Shown here: positions 22,037-30,853 of the stretch, piece by piece | How the letters are laid out: every line of letters begins with the position of its first letter | Numbering within the stretch: position 1 is the first letter of the stretch | From: Streptomyces sp. SAI-127 | Lineage (GTDB): Bacteria; Actinomycetota; Actinomycetes; Streptomycetales; Streptomycetaceae | Length of the DNA: 64,000 nt | Assembly: GCF_029894425.1 (NCBI RefSeq) | Contig: NZ_JARXYJ010000001.1 | Span: forward strand, 4,154,001 to 4,218,000 | Reading direction: 5' to 3' | Made by a program: the position numbers and the translations under genes | The notes under the pieces: model-generated | Databases searched by the model: none | Seen by the model: the letters and a program-made list of their open reading frames with translations, nothing else | Told to the model about the DNA's origin: nothing

Positions 22037-23170
22037 GTGACCGAGACGGTCGTGAGCACCACCAAGCCGCAGTCCGTCACGGCTGCACCCGTTCAGGTCG
22101 TGCCGGTGAAGCGCGCGGGGGGCCGGCTTCGCGCGCTGGACGGACTGCGGCTGGTCGCCGCGCTGATGGTGGCGCTCTACCACTACGGCGGGCGCGGCGG
22201 CTTCGTCACCCAGGCCTGGGGCAGCTCGCCCAAGGAGCAGTTCCCCACCCTGCACACGCCGTTCGCCTACGGCTGTCTCGGCGTCCAGATCTTCTTCGTC
22301 ATCAGCGGCTTCGTCATCTGCATGAGCGGCTGGGGCCGTCCGCTGCGCTCGTTCTTCGCCTCCCGGGTGTCCCGGCTGATGCCCGCGTACTGGGCGGCCG
22401 TCCTCCTCGTCGCCGGGGTGTTCGCCCTCCCGTGGGTCGTCTACAAGACGGTCTCGCCGAGCGACGCCCTGGTGAACCTGACCCTGCTCCAGCAGCCGCT
22501 GGGCGTCGACCGGGTGCTCGGCGTCGACTGGACCCTGTGGGCGGAGATCCGCTTCTACGCCCTGTTCGCCCTGGTCGTGGTCCTGCCGGGGGCGAGCCGG
22601 CGCCGGGTCGTCATGTTCTGCGCGTGCTGGACGCTGGCGGCCGCGATCGCCCAGGGCGCGAAGATGCCCGTGCTGGACATCGTGCTGATGCCGGAGTACG
22701 CGCCGTTCTTCATCGGCGGGATGGGCCTCTACCTGGTCCACCGCGACCGCAAGGACGTCTACGCGTGGGGCATCGTCGCCGTCAGCTTCCTGATCGGCCA
22801 GCACTACGCGGTGCGCGACCTGTGGAACGTCTCGGACCCGAACGCCTTCGCCCACCGGACGTCGTACGGCATCGTCCTGGTCGTCGCCTTCGGGTTCCTC
22901 GCCGTCGCCGCGATCGCGCTCGGCTGGCTGGAGTGGGCCAACTGGCGCTGGCTGACGGTGGCCGGGGCGTTGACGTACCCCTTCTACCTGGTGCACGAAC
23001 ACCTGGGCTGGGTGGTGATCAAGGTCCTCCACCGTGACCTGGACCTGCCGTCGGCCGTGACCTTCGCACTGACTCTGGCGTCGATGCTGACGCTGGCCTG
23101 GCTGCTGAACCGCTTCGTCGAGGACCGGCTGACCCCGCGGCTGCGCACGGCGCTGAACAAGGCGCGCTGA
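22037..23170 (+). CDS. Acyltransferase family 3 membrane protein (OafA/YrhL type)
   Basis: This 377-aa integral membrane protein has about 10 hydrophobic segments. The family motif RALDGLRLVAALMVALYHYG contains the conserved His, and VQIFFVISGFVICMSGWGRP and LVHEHLGWVVIK are further signatures. Such enzymes transfer acyl groups, often acetyl, to extracytoplasmic sugars. Placed after the glycosyltransferases, it probably O-acylates the nonulosonic acid polymer, but it could act on another envelope glycan. GTG 22037 follows a TAGGGG box by 7 nt, suggesting another nearly leaderless start; AGGGG could alternatively serve as ribosome-binding site. A bidirectional terminator separates it from the convergent ALF-repeat gene. 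Confidence 0.87.
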   Translation: MTETVVSTTKPQSVTAAPVQVVPVKRAGGRLRALDGLRLVAALMVALYHYGGRGGFVTQAWGSSPKEQFPTLHTPFAYGCLGVQIFFVISGFVICMSGWGRPLRSFFASRVSRLMPAYWAAVLLVAGVFALPWVVYKTVSPSDALVNLTLLQQPLGVDRVLGVDWTLWAEIRFYALFALVVVLPGASRRRVVMFCACWTLAAAIAQGAKMPVLDIVLMPEYAPFFIGGMGLYLVHRDRKDVYAWGIVAVSFLIGQHYAVRDLWNVSDPNAFAHRTSYGIVLVVAFGFLAVAAIALGWLEWANWRWLTVAGALTYPFYLVHEHLGWVVIKVLHRDLDLPSAVTFALTLASMLTLAWLLNRFVEDRLTPRLRTALNKAR

Positions 23171-23174
23171 GCCG

Positions 23175-23212
23175 GCCGTTCTCCGAGGCGGTGATCCGCC
23201 CCGGAGAACGGC
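23175..23212. terminator. Bidirectional terminator between convergent genes
   Basis: The outer arms GCCGTTCTCCG and CGGAGAACGGC enclose the inner arms GGCGG and CCGCC around a TGAT loop, with one internal mismatch pair. It lies between the acyltransferase stop and the ALF-repeat protein stop and can serve both. Confidence 0.85.
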
Positions 23213-23218
23213 GTGCTG

Positions 23219-26200
23219 CTAGAACAGGTCCCCGAGCGCGTGGAAGACCGGGGAGACCGCGTGGGCCGCGGACGATCCGATGGTCGACGCCGTGTGGGTG
23301 AGGCCGTCGAGCCCACCGACATACCGGCTCGCGCCGAACGAGAACAGTTCGAGAGCGGTGTTGCCGGCGGCCGTCCAGAACTCACTGCTGTCGAAGCCGT
23401 AGCCGATTCCGGTGTAGATCGTGGCGAGACCGGACGCGGCGATCCCGGCGATCGCGAAACCAGCGGCGAACGGCTCCACCTCGGGTCCGAGAACCAGCCC
23501 CGAGAGCCCGATGATGACGGCGCACTTGGTGAAGGCGTCGGCCGTCTTCTCCAGTTGCTCCGCCGTTTCGCGGGCCGACTCCTGCGTCTCGGAGGGCTCG
23601 TCCTCGACGGTGTCGTTCTCCGCGGAGTCGGCGGGGTAGGACCCGGACTGCCGGTCGTCGAGCGAGTCCATGGCCGCCTGCTTGGCCTTCGCCGCCAGCT
23701 CGGCGTTCCGCTTCTGCACCTCGAACTGGCGTGCTTCGCTGGCCGCGGTGGCGGCGGTGGCCGCGTCCGCCTGCGCCTGGAGCTTCGCGGCCCGGGCCGC
23801 GGTGGCCGACGCCTGGGCCGTGTTGGCGGAGGCGATGGCACTGGCGGCCGCCGACACCGCCTTGTTCGCCGAGTAGTTCGCCGCGCGCGCGGCCTTACGA
23901 GCGGTGCTCGCCGCGGTCGCCGCCCGGTCGGCCGCGGCCTGCGCGTCCTTGGCGGACTGTTCGGCGGAGTCCGCGTTCGCGTCGGCCTGCGTCGCGTAGG
24001 TGTCGGCCTGCGCGGCGGCCGCCAGCGCCTTGTCGGCCCACTGCTGCGCCTCCGCCGCGGCCGCGCGAGCCGTGGCGGCAGCCTTCTGGGCGGTGCACGC
24101 GTCCGCCTGTGCCTTCTGCGCGACCTTCGCGGCGGCGGCGATCGCGCCCTGCATGGCGGAGACGTGGGCCGCCCAGTCGTAGTCGAGCTGCGCGGTCGTG
24201 TGCCGCACCTTGGCGATGAAGTTGCGGCGTATCCAGGCCGGGGCTTCCATCGCGGCCTGGGCATAGGCCTTGGTGTACGGGCCGGCGTCGGCCAGCAGGG
24301 CGGAGGTCGCCTCGGTGTCGTCCTCCTGCTGCGCCTGCTCGTAGGCGGTGGTGAAGAACTCGCGCAGGGCGTCGGCGGTGCCGGCGTCCAGCGCCGCGTT
24401 CACCGCCTCGGTCACGGCCCTGCCCGGGTTCTGCGCGAGAATCGCGGTGGCCCTGACCCGGTTGTCCGCGGCGGCCGCCTCGAACAGACCGGTGTCGAGG
24501 AAGGCGGTGCCCGCGTCCGGGTCGGAGTCGGCCAGCATCGTGACCACCGCGTTGGCCACGTCCGGGCTGGTGAGGGTCTGGGCGACGTAGACGGCCGTCT
24601 CGCGGTCGTCCTGCCGCTGCGCGAGCAGCCGGTCGGTGTCGATCCAGGCGTGCACATCGGCGTCCGTGCCGGACAGGGCGTAGCGTGCGGCTTCGCGCGA
24701 CCAGGTGCCGGTCGCGTTCATCACGGCGACGGCGGCCCGGCGTCCGACGGAGGCGGCCCGGTCCGTGTCACCGTCCTGAAGTGCCTGTTCGGCCTGGATG
24801 ACGAGGTCCTTGGTGGCCTGCACGGTCTGCGCGGTCTGGCTGCGCTTGTCCGCGTACTCGGCCCGGCTCTGTGCCTCCTGCTCCGAGAGCTGACGGCACT
24901 CCTCCATCGCCTCCTTCATGTCGGCGTCCAGGCGCTGCTGCTCGGCGTCCCGCGCCTGCTCCTCCACCTCGACCGCCTTCTCGACGGCGGCGACGGCGGC
25001 GTTCGCGGCGGTGGTGGCCGCGTTCGCGAACGCGGTGGACTTGTTGGCGTAGTCGAGGGCCTGTCCCGCGTACGTGACCGCCCACTCGGCGGCGTCCGCG
25101 GCGGCGTCCGCGTGGTCTGCGGCGTCGTTGGCGGCGTCGCGGGCGGCTGCCGCCGCTGCCGCGGCCTGGTCCGCGAGCGCCTGGGCGCTCGCCGCGGCAC
25201 TGGTGGCGACCGCCGCGTTGTTGCTCGCGATCGTGGCCTGCCGCTTGGCCTCGGCGGCCTCGGCCTGGGCCACGCCGGAGGCCGCCGCGGCCTCGGCCGA
25301 GGCGCTCGCGGCGGCCGCCGCGTTGTTCGCCGCCGAGGCGGCCGACGCGGCGGCGGCCTTGGACTGCCGGGACGAGGCGTTGGCGGCGTCCGCCGCGGCC
25401 GCGGCACTGCGGGCCTTGGCGGCGGCGTTGCGGGCGGCGACCGCGGCGTTCTTGGCGGCCGATGTCTGGGCGGCGTCCTTGGACGCGGCGATCGCCGCGT
25501 TGTACGCCTTCGCGGCGGCCGATCCGGCGGTGGCCGCGGCCTGGCTCGCGGCGGTGGCGGCGTAGGAGGCCCGGCGGGCCGCCTGGACGGAGGCCTGGGA
25601 GGCGCGGACGGCCACCCGGGCGGAGTCGGCGGCGCCGGACGCGGCCTGCGCCGCCTTGCGGGCCGCCGCGGCGGACTTGGCCACGTCCTGCTGGGCCGCC
25701 TTGGCCTCGGCCGCGGCCTCGAGCGCCGCGTCCTTCGCCTTCGCGGCGGACTCCTCCGCGCGGGCCGACGCCTCCACGGCCTCCTGCGTGCGCGCGTCCG
25801 CGTTCTTCCCCTCGCGTACGACGACGGCGACCAACTCGGCGATGGTCGCGGCCTCCTGGTCACGGGAGCGGGCGATGAACTGGCCGGTCTCCAGGAACCA
25901 CGCGATGTCCGAGGCGGTGCCGTCCAGGGCCCGGGTGGCGTACTTCCGCACCTCGGGGCCGGCGGACACCATGAGGCTCGACACCTCGACGCGCATGTCC
26001 TCCTCGCGCGCGTCGTACTGGCCGGTCTCCAGGAAGGTCTCCAGGGCGCTCTGGGTACCGGTGTCGAGGGCGGTGTTGCCGGCGCGCAGCAGGGCCTTGC
26101 CACCGGTGCCCATCACCGTGGAGGTGGCGGCCTGCATGTCCTCCACGAAGGCGGACCGGTAGCCGGTGGAGACGAAGTCGGCGATGGCGGTGTCACCGGC

Positions 26201-26566
26201 CGCGAGGGCGGCGGCGGCCTCCCGCCGGGTGCCCTTGCCGGCACCGGCCAGGGCGGCGAGGACGGCCTCCCGCTTGTCCTGGGCGCCGGCCGCGGCCAGA
26301 CCGGTCGACAGGAAGGTGCGGACGTCGGCGTCGGTGCCTGCGAGCGCGGTCTCCGCTGCGGCGCGGACCGCCGTACCGCCGATCATCCACGCCTGGACGG
26401 CCTTGCTCCGGTCGGTGTCGGGAAGGCTGAACGGATCGTCGCCGGTGGCCGAGTCGTCGGCGCGGGCCGGGGTGGGGCCGAAGACGAGGTTGGAGGTGGC
26501 GGCCGCGGCCGTGGAGGCCGCGAGGACGGCGAGGAGACGCCGTCTGCTCCAGTGGGTGGTGTCCAC
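23219..26566 (-). CDS. ALF-repeat secreted protein with long Ala-rich coiled coil
   Basis: The 1115-aa exported protein starts with a twin-arginine-like signal (SRRRLLAVLAASTAAAA, cleavage near PARA). Repeats of the ALF type follow: ALAGTDADVRTFLSTG, ALAAGDTAIADFVSTG, ALDGTASDIAWFLETG, then after a 350-residue Ala/Lys/Glu coiled coil ALSGTDADVHAWIDTD, MLADSDPDAGTAFLDTG and ALDAGTADALREFF. A second Ala-rich coiled coil and a hydrophobic stretch (KCAVIIGLSGLVLGPEVEPF) lead to the C-terminus, which ends HALGDLF. GTG 26566 is chosen because AAGGA lies 7 nt upstream. ALF repeats are known from actinobacterial polymorphic toxins, yet no toxin domain follows here. It may be a structural or carrier protein of the cell surface. 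Confidence 0.85.
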   Translation of the reverse strand: MDTTHWSRRRLLAVLAASTAAAATSNLVFGPTPARADDSATGDDPFSLPDTDRSKAVQAWMIGGTAVRAAAETALAGTDADVRTFLSTGLAAAGAQDKREAVLAALAGAGKGTRREAAAALAAGDTAIADFVSTGYRSAFVEDMQAATSTVMGTGGKALLRAGNTALDTGTQSALETFLETGQYDAREEDMRVEVSSLMVSAGPEVRKYATRALDGTASDIAWFLETGQFIARSRDQEAATIAELVAVVVREGKNADARTQEAVEASARAEESAAKAKDAALEAAAEAKAAQQDVAKSAAAARKAAQAASGAADSARVAVRASQASVQAARRASYAATAASQAAATAGSAAAKAYNAAIAASKDAAQTSAAKNAAVAARNAAAKARSAAAAADAANASSRQSKAAAASAASAANNAAAAASASAEAAAASGVAQAEAAEAKRQATIASNNAAVATSAAASAQALADQAAAAAAAARDAANDAADHADAAADAAEWAVTYAGQALDYANKSTAFANAATTAANAAVAAVEKAVEVEEQARDAEQQRLDADMKEAMEECRQLSEQEAQSRAEYADKRSQTAQTVQATKDLVIQAEQALQDGDTDRAASVGRRAAVAVMNATGTWSREAARYALSGTDADVHAWIDTDRLLAQRQDDRETAVYVAQTLTSPDVANAVVTMLADSDPDAGTAFLDTGLFEAAAADNRVRATAILAQNPGRAVTEAVNAALDAGTADALREFFTTAYEQAQQEDDTEATSALLADAGPYTKAYAQAAMEAPAWIRRNFIAKVRHTTAQLDYDWAAHVSAMQGAIAAAAKVAQKAQADACTAQKAAATARAAAAEAQQWADKALAAAAQADTYATQADANADSAEQSAKDAQAAADRAATAASTARKAARAANYSANKAVSAAASAIASANTAQASATAARAAKLQAQADAATAATAASEARQFEVQKRNAELAAKAKQAAMDSLDDRQSGSYPADSAENDTVEDEPSETQESARETAEQLEKTADAFTKCAVIIGLSGLVLGPEVEPFAAGFAIAGIAASGLATIYTGIGYGFDSSEFWTAAGNTALELFSFGASRYVGGLDGLTHTASTIGSSAAHAVSPVFHALGDLF

Positions 26567-26748
26567 AGTGGTCCTTCGGGTTCGATGCCCGGCGAGGCGC
26601 ACGGCGGATCGCCGGGCAGGCGGGAGCGACGGGGGGAGCCCGTCGGCATGCTGTGGTGCGGCGTGGGGGGTGTGGTGCGGAAAGCGGTGCGGGAACAGGG
26701 CGGGACGGGCCACCGATTGTGATCAGTGACCCGTCGGCTGCCGGACCG

Positions 26749-28950
26749 TCAGCGGATCGCCATGCCGAAGGCCTTGCCGGTCAGGGGCAGAGCGCCCACG
26801 CCGGGCTGATAGGTCGTCACCGTGGCGCCTGTGCCGCCCATGGCGTTGGACCAGGGGATGCCGTGGACGGCGCCGCGCTCGGCGGGACCGTACGGCATGC
26901 CGATCCACAGGTGGGTGCCGGTGGCGTTCAGGAACGCGCCGACCTTCTGTGCGGCGCCCGGGGTGCCCGGCAGGCCGCGCTCGTTGCCCGCCTGGATCCA
27001 GTGGTCGGAGTCGCCGGGCGCGCCGAGAAGCGAGAACGTCTGCACCATGCCCGCATCGGTGGCGGTGTCGATGTCCTTGCCGGGCACGCCGACCGCGAGC
27101 AGCAGCGTGGCGGTGGTTCCGACCGCCCTGGGGGCCGTGTTCGCCGCGGCCACCGCGGTGCCGAACCCGTCTCCGGCCGCCGAGGCTCCGCTCACCCCGG
27201 CGACGCCCTGGTGGACGGTGGCCAGCTCGCTGACCGTGCCGGAGGCGGAGATCCGCAGCGTGGAGACCTGGCCGGCGTCGGCGTAGGAGGTCGTGCCGAC
27301 CCACAGGGTCTCGCCGGGAGTGCCGACCGCGAGGATCGAGTCGGTCGCGGAGGCCGCGCCGTCGGGACGGTAGGCGATCATCGAGAGCGCGGCGCCGAAC
27401 CGGTCGCCGGCCTCGGCCGCGTCGCTGATGCCGCTGCTGTCCTGGTCGACGGTCGCCACCGGGGTGGGGATGCCGGCCGCGCTCAGCGCGTGCTTGAAGA
27501 TCGTCACGGAACCGGCGTCCGCCGCACCGGAGTCCGAGGTCTCGCCGGGGGCGCCGATGGCGAGGTTGTTCGGCGAGGCGGCGAGGGCGGCGCCGAAACG
27601 GTCGCCGGCCTCGATGACGCCGACCACTCCGGTGTCGTCCTGGTGGATCGAGGTGTTGGTGGAGCCGCGCAGGTAGAAGACCAGGCCGGCGTCCACATAG
27701 CCCTTGAGGTTCTTGCCGGGCACCCCGATCGCCAGGTACGGCTCACCGTCGGCGGCGGTGCCCGCGGCCAGCGCGGAGCCCATCCCGTCGCCCTCCACCG
27801 ACGTGTTCGCGTCGATGGCGCCGGTGCCGGTGCCCTGCTGGTAGTTGAACGCGGCCCTGCCCTGGCCCAGGCCGTCGGGCGAGCCGTAGAGGACGGTCAC
27901 CAGGCCGCCGTCCGCGACCTCGCCGATGTCCTCGTGCGGGACGCCCACGACGAGGTCGGAGCAGCCGTCCTCGTCCCAGTCGACCACGGCGAGCGTCTCA
28001 CCGAAGCGGTCGCCCGCCTCGGCGCCGCCGGGCACGGTGTCGAGGTCCTGGTGGAGCACGGCGGACGTCCGGCCACCGCCGTAGACGACCTTCACGAGGC
28101 CGGCCTCGGACAGGCCGTTGACGGACGCCAGCGGATCGCCCACGGCGGTGTCCTCGACGCCGTCGCAGTCGAAGTCGGTGATCCGGGTCGCGCCGGCCTT
28201 GGAGGCGACCCAGTCGCCGAGGTCGTCGACGCGGGTCGCGATGCCGCCGGTGCGGGTCTCGGTGGTGTCGGTGCCGAAGCAACCGCCCTGCCAGGAGCGG
28301 CTGTTGACGGCTACCAGGGTGGCCTTGCCGCCGCTGACACGGATCTCGGGACCGCCTGCGTCGCCCGCGCACACGGCGGCGTCCTGACCCGTGACGGTGG
28401 CGGTGGTGGCGTCGGAGGAGTCCACCGACAGCGTGCCGGTGTGCAGCTTGAGCGGCGCCCACTCGTCCCGGGTACGGCCGTATCCGGTGAAGGTCAGCGT
28501 CTCGCCCGCGGCGGCCTGCGTGGTCGCCAGGGCGACGGGGGTCACGGTGGTGACCGGGCGGTTCAGTCGGGCGAGGACCAGGTCGCGGTCGGTGCGCGGG
28601 ACCAGTTCGACGACCGTGCGGACCACCCCGGCGGTGGTGGTCAGGTCGGTGCGTCCGATGGTCGCGGTAGTGGTCAGCTTCGGCTTGCCGGCCGGCACCG
28701 TCGTGCTCGTGGCCGGGTCGTCGGCGAAGCAACTGGCCGCGGTCAGCAGCCATTCCGTGTCGACGAGGGTGCCGGAACAGGCGCGCGTGCCGTCGCCGAT
28801 GTCGAGGCGGGCGGTGTAGCCGTAGGTGGCGTCGGACGCGGCGGTGCCGGTGACGGCCTGCGCGGGCAGGGCCGTCAGCGTGAGGGGCACCGTGAGCAGA
28901 GCCGTTCCGAGCGCGGTGAGCCGGGCGCGTCTGGCGTGTTGGGTGACCAT
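26749..28950 (-). CDS. Secreted FG-GAP repeat protein with degenerate trypsin domain
   Basis: The 733-aa protein has a Sec-type signal peptide (LTALGTALLTVPLTLTALPAQA). Residues 40-255 have the chymotrypsin fold, but the His position reads LLTAASCFADD instead of TAAHC and the Ser position reads CAGDAGGPEI instead of GDSGGP. The Asp region DRDLVLARL is kept. Two of three catalytic residues are gone, so proteolysis is unlikely. Residues 260-730 contain about six FG-GAP/integrin-like repeats (FDCDGVEDTAVGDP, WDEDGCSDLVVGVP, AGDRFGAALA), which form a calcium-binding beta-propeller. AAGGAAG precedes ATG 28950. It may be an adhesive or glycan-binding surface protein. Confidence 0.85.
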   Translation of the reverse strand: MVTQHARRARLTALGTALLTVPLTLTALPAQAVTGTAASDATYGYTARLDIGDGTRACSGTLVDTEWLLTAASCFADDPATSTTVPAGKPKLTTTATIGRTDLTTTAGVVRTVVELVPRTDRDLVLARLNRPVTTVTPVALATTQAAAGETLTFTGYGRTRDEWAPLKLHTGTLSVDSSDATTATVTGQDAAVCAGDAGGPEIRVSGGKATLVAVNSRSWQGGCFGTDTTETRTGGIATRVDDLGDWVASKAGATRITDFDCDGVEDTAVGDPLASVNGLSEAGLVKVVYGGGRTSAVLHQDLDTVPGGAEAGDRFGETLAVVDWDEDGCSDLVVGVPHEDIGEVADGGLVTVLYGSPDGLGQGRAAFNYQQGTGTGAIDANTSVEGDGMGSALAAGTAADGEPYLAIGVPGKNLKGYVDAGLVFYLRGSTNTSIHQDDTGVVGVIEAGDRFGAALAASPNNLAIGAPGETSDSGAADAGSVTIFKHALSAAGIPTPVATVDQDSSGISDAAEAGDRFGAALSMIAYRPDGAASATDSILAVGTPGETLWVGTTSYADAGQVSTLRISASGTVSELATVHQGVAGVSGASAAGDGFGTAVAAANTAPRAVGTTATLLLAVGVPGKDIDTATDAGMVQTFSLLGAPGDSDHWIQAGNERGLPGTPGAAQKVGAFLNATGTHLWIGMPYGPAERGAVHGIPWSNAMGGTGATVTTYQPGVGALPLTGKAFGMAIR

Positions 28951-29047
28951 GACTTCCTTGGGTCGAGGTCTGCCGCCCGGCGGATGCGGGACGGCAAAGT
29001 GGCTGATGGCGGAGGTTCGACAGGGCGCGGCTTACGCGCCCCGGGCG

Positions 29048-29692
29048 CTACTTGGAGGTCCTGATCTCCACGAGCATGAATTCGCGCCCCTCTTCGTCAG
29101 CGCTCTCGCCCACCGGGGTCCAGGCGTTCTGACTGATGTCGTACGACTGCTCCTCGGTACCGACCGTCATGTCGACCTGGGTCGTGTAGTCGTTGCCGCG
29201 GATGGCATAGACGGAGGGAATCTCCAGTGCCAGATAGCCGGAATTCCCGGTGGCCCGGAAGCAGACCTTCTCGCCCCGGTCACGGGCCCAGACCTCCAGC
29301 AGACCGGTCGGGCCGCACTCGGCGAGAACGATGTGGCCGTCGCCCCGCTTGAGGGTTATGCCCTGCTCCGCGAGGATTTTGTCGGCTCCCGGATAGGCGA
29401 AGTCCTCGACCGCGTAGCCGGGCGCCTCGTCGGCCACCGAGCCGAGCGGGGCGGTACCGCCGTGCCGGGCGGACGCCCCGGACGTGCCGTTCGCCACCGC
29501 GACCCAGGCGAGCGCGGCCACCGCCGCGGTGCCCAGCGCGCGGCGCATGAATCTCTTTCTCTTCGGCCGCGGCGAATCCGCAGATCTTTCCCTCATCACA
29601 GTCCTCGTCGTCGGTTCCGGACGCGGGACCGAAGGGGACTGGGCCGTGGATTCACCATATGAAGGCAGAGATTTCCGTAAAAGCGCGTTCAT
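29048..29692 (-). CDS. Small exported protein of unknown function
   Basis: The 214-aa product has a basic N-terminus (PRPKRKRFMRR) and one hydrophobic segment (ALGTAAVAALAWVAVANG) at about residues 50-68, which would anchor or export it. The exterior part has two Cys (VLAECGPTG and KVCFRATG) that could form a disulfide, and a beta-rich region ending MLVEIRTSK. ATG 29692 has a GGGGGTGA stretch upstream; later starts inside are possible. I do not recognise a family. It lies downstream of nothing on its strand, so it has its own promoter, and it precedes the FG-GAP protein by about 100 bp, perhaps in one transcript. Confidence 0.65.
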   Translation of the reverse strand: MNALLRKSLPSYGESTAQSPSVPRPEPTTRTVMRERSADSPRPKRKRFMRRALGTAAVAALAWVAVANGTSGASARHGGTAPLGSVADEAPGYAVEDFAYPGADKILAEQGITLKRGDGHIVLAECGPTGLLEVWARDRGEKVCFRATGNSGYLALEIPSVYAIRGNDYTTQVDMTVGTEEQSYDISQNAWTPVGESADEEGREFMLVEIRTSK

Positions 29693-29971
29693 AACGTCAC
29701 CCCCGTCGGCAGTCACTCGACAGCCCGCATGAAAAGCACTCACGCCGGGGCCGGAGAGAGTGACCGCGCAAGCGCTTGCTCGCCGCCCCTCTTCGCCCCA
29801 CCCTCGGCGACGTCATGGAATCCACGCACTGAGGACACCGAATTAATCCTTCATGAACCGCCGGAAACAGAACGGCAAATGAAGGGCAATAAACGGAGGC
29901 CGACAGGTGAAATGAATAATTTCGCGTGTGCGGAGGTGTTCGACGGGCACCTCGACGAGCAAGAGTGGCTC

Positions 29972-30853
29972 ATGGCCGATTCACAGCAGACCCATGCGCT
30001 ACCCCGTCAGTTCGCCGACGTCCCCGGGTGGTTTCCCCCGCTGGACCAGGTGCTGTTCACCTGGTTCCTGGACCGGCAACGGTCTCAGGGCTTCGGCGGG
30101 GACCTGCTCGAACTGGGCGTCTACATGGGGAAGAGCGCGATCCTGCTCGGGCAGCACCTCCGGGACGGGGAGCGGTTCACGGTCTGCGACCTGTTCGGGG
30201 GCGAGGCGCCGGACGGCGCCAACAGCGCCGAGACCTCCAAGTCGTACGCCTCTCTGACCCGGCAGGCCTTCGAGCGGAACTACCTCTCCTTCCACGACAC
30301 CCTGCCGAGGGTGATCGAGGGTCCCACCTCGGTCGTGCCCGGCGAAGTGGCCGAGGGCAGCTGCCGGTTCGTGCACGTCGACGCCTCGCACCTGTACGAG
30401 CACGTGTACGGCGACATCGGCGCGGCCCGCGAGATCCTGCGGCCCGAGGGTGTCGTCGTCCTGGACGACTTCCGCTCCGAGCACACCCCCGGTGTCTCCG
30501 TCGCCGTATGGGAGGCCGTGCTCAACCGCGGGCTGCGCCCGATCTGTCTCAGCACGCAGAAGCTGTACGGGACGTGGGGGGACCCGGAGCCCGTTCAGGA
30601 GGAGTTGCTGGAGATGCTGCGGGGGCGCACGGACGTCGGGCTGAGTGTGCAGGAGGCGGCCGGTCACCGGCTGATTCGGGCGCGGGCGCAGAAGATGCAG
30701 GCGCCGCCGTTCCCACGCTCACGGCACTATGTCGCGCCTGCCCCCGCGCCTGCCCCCGCTCCCAAGTCTCGCCGGTCTCCGGCCCGGCGGATCGCCGTGG
30801 ATCTGCTGCCGCCCGTGGTCACGCGTGCGGTGCGGAAGGTGCGGGCCCGGTAG
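29972..30853 (+). CDS. Class I SAM-dependent methyltransferase (Methyltransf_24-like)
   Basis: The 293-aa protein shows motif I DLLELGVYMGKSAILLGQHL, an acidic FTVCDLFGGEAPDG, and FVHVDASHLYEHVYGDI followed by EGVVVLDDF, the pattern of methyltransferase family 24 enzymes found in sugar and natural-product pathways. The C-terminus has a Pro-Ala repeat (APAPAPAPAP) and a basic tail. The start is uncertain: ATG 29912 and others upstream are open, but conservation appears to begin near ATG 29972. About 270 bp upstream are rather AT-rich and hold no other gene. The 3' end overlaps the convergent TetR gene by 35 bp. The substrate is unknown. Confidence 0.8.
   Translation: MADSQQTHALPRQFADVPGWFPPLDQVLFTWFLDRQRSQGFGGDLLELGVYMGKSAILLGQHLRDGERFTVCDLFGGEAPDGANSAETSKSYASLTRQAFERNYLSFHDTLPRVIEGPTSVVPGEVAEGSCRFVHVDASHLYEHVYGDIGAAREILRPEGVVVLDDFRSEHTPGVSVAVWEAVLNRGLRPICLSTQKLYGTWGDPEPVQEELLEMLRGRTDVGLSVQEAAGHRLIRARAQKMQAPPFPRSRHYVAPAPAPAPAPKSRRSPARRIAVDLLPPVVTRAVRKVRAR

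Noticed and set aside
23213..26722. 3.5-kb plus-strand open frame opposite the ALF-repeat gene
   Set aside because: The product is a Gly/Arg/Leu shadow of the Ala-rich coiled coil. The minus strand has signal peptide, repeats and ribosome-binding site.
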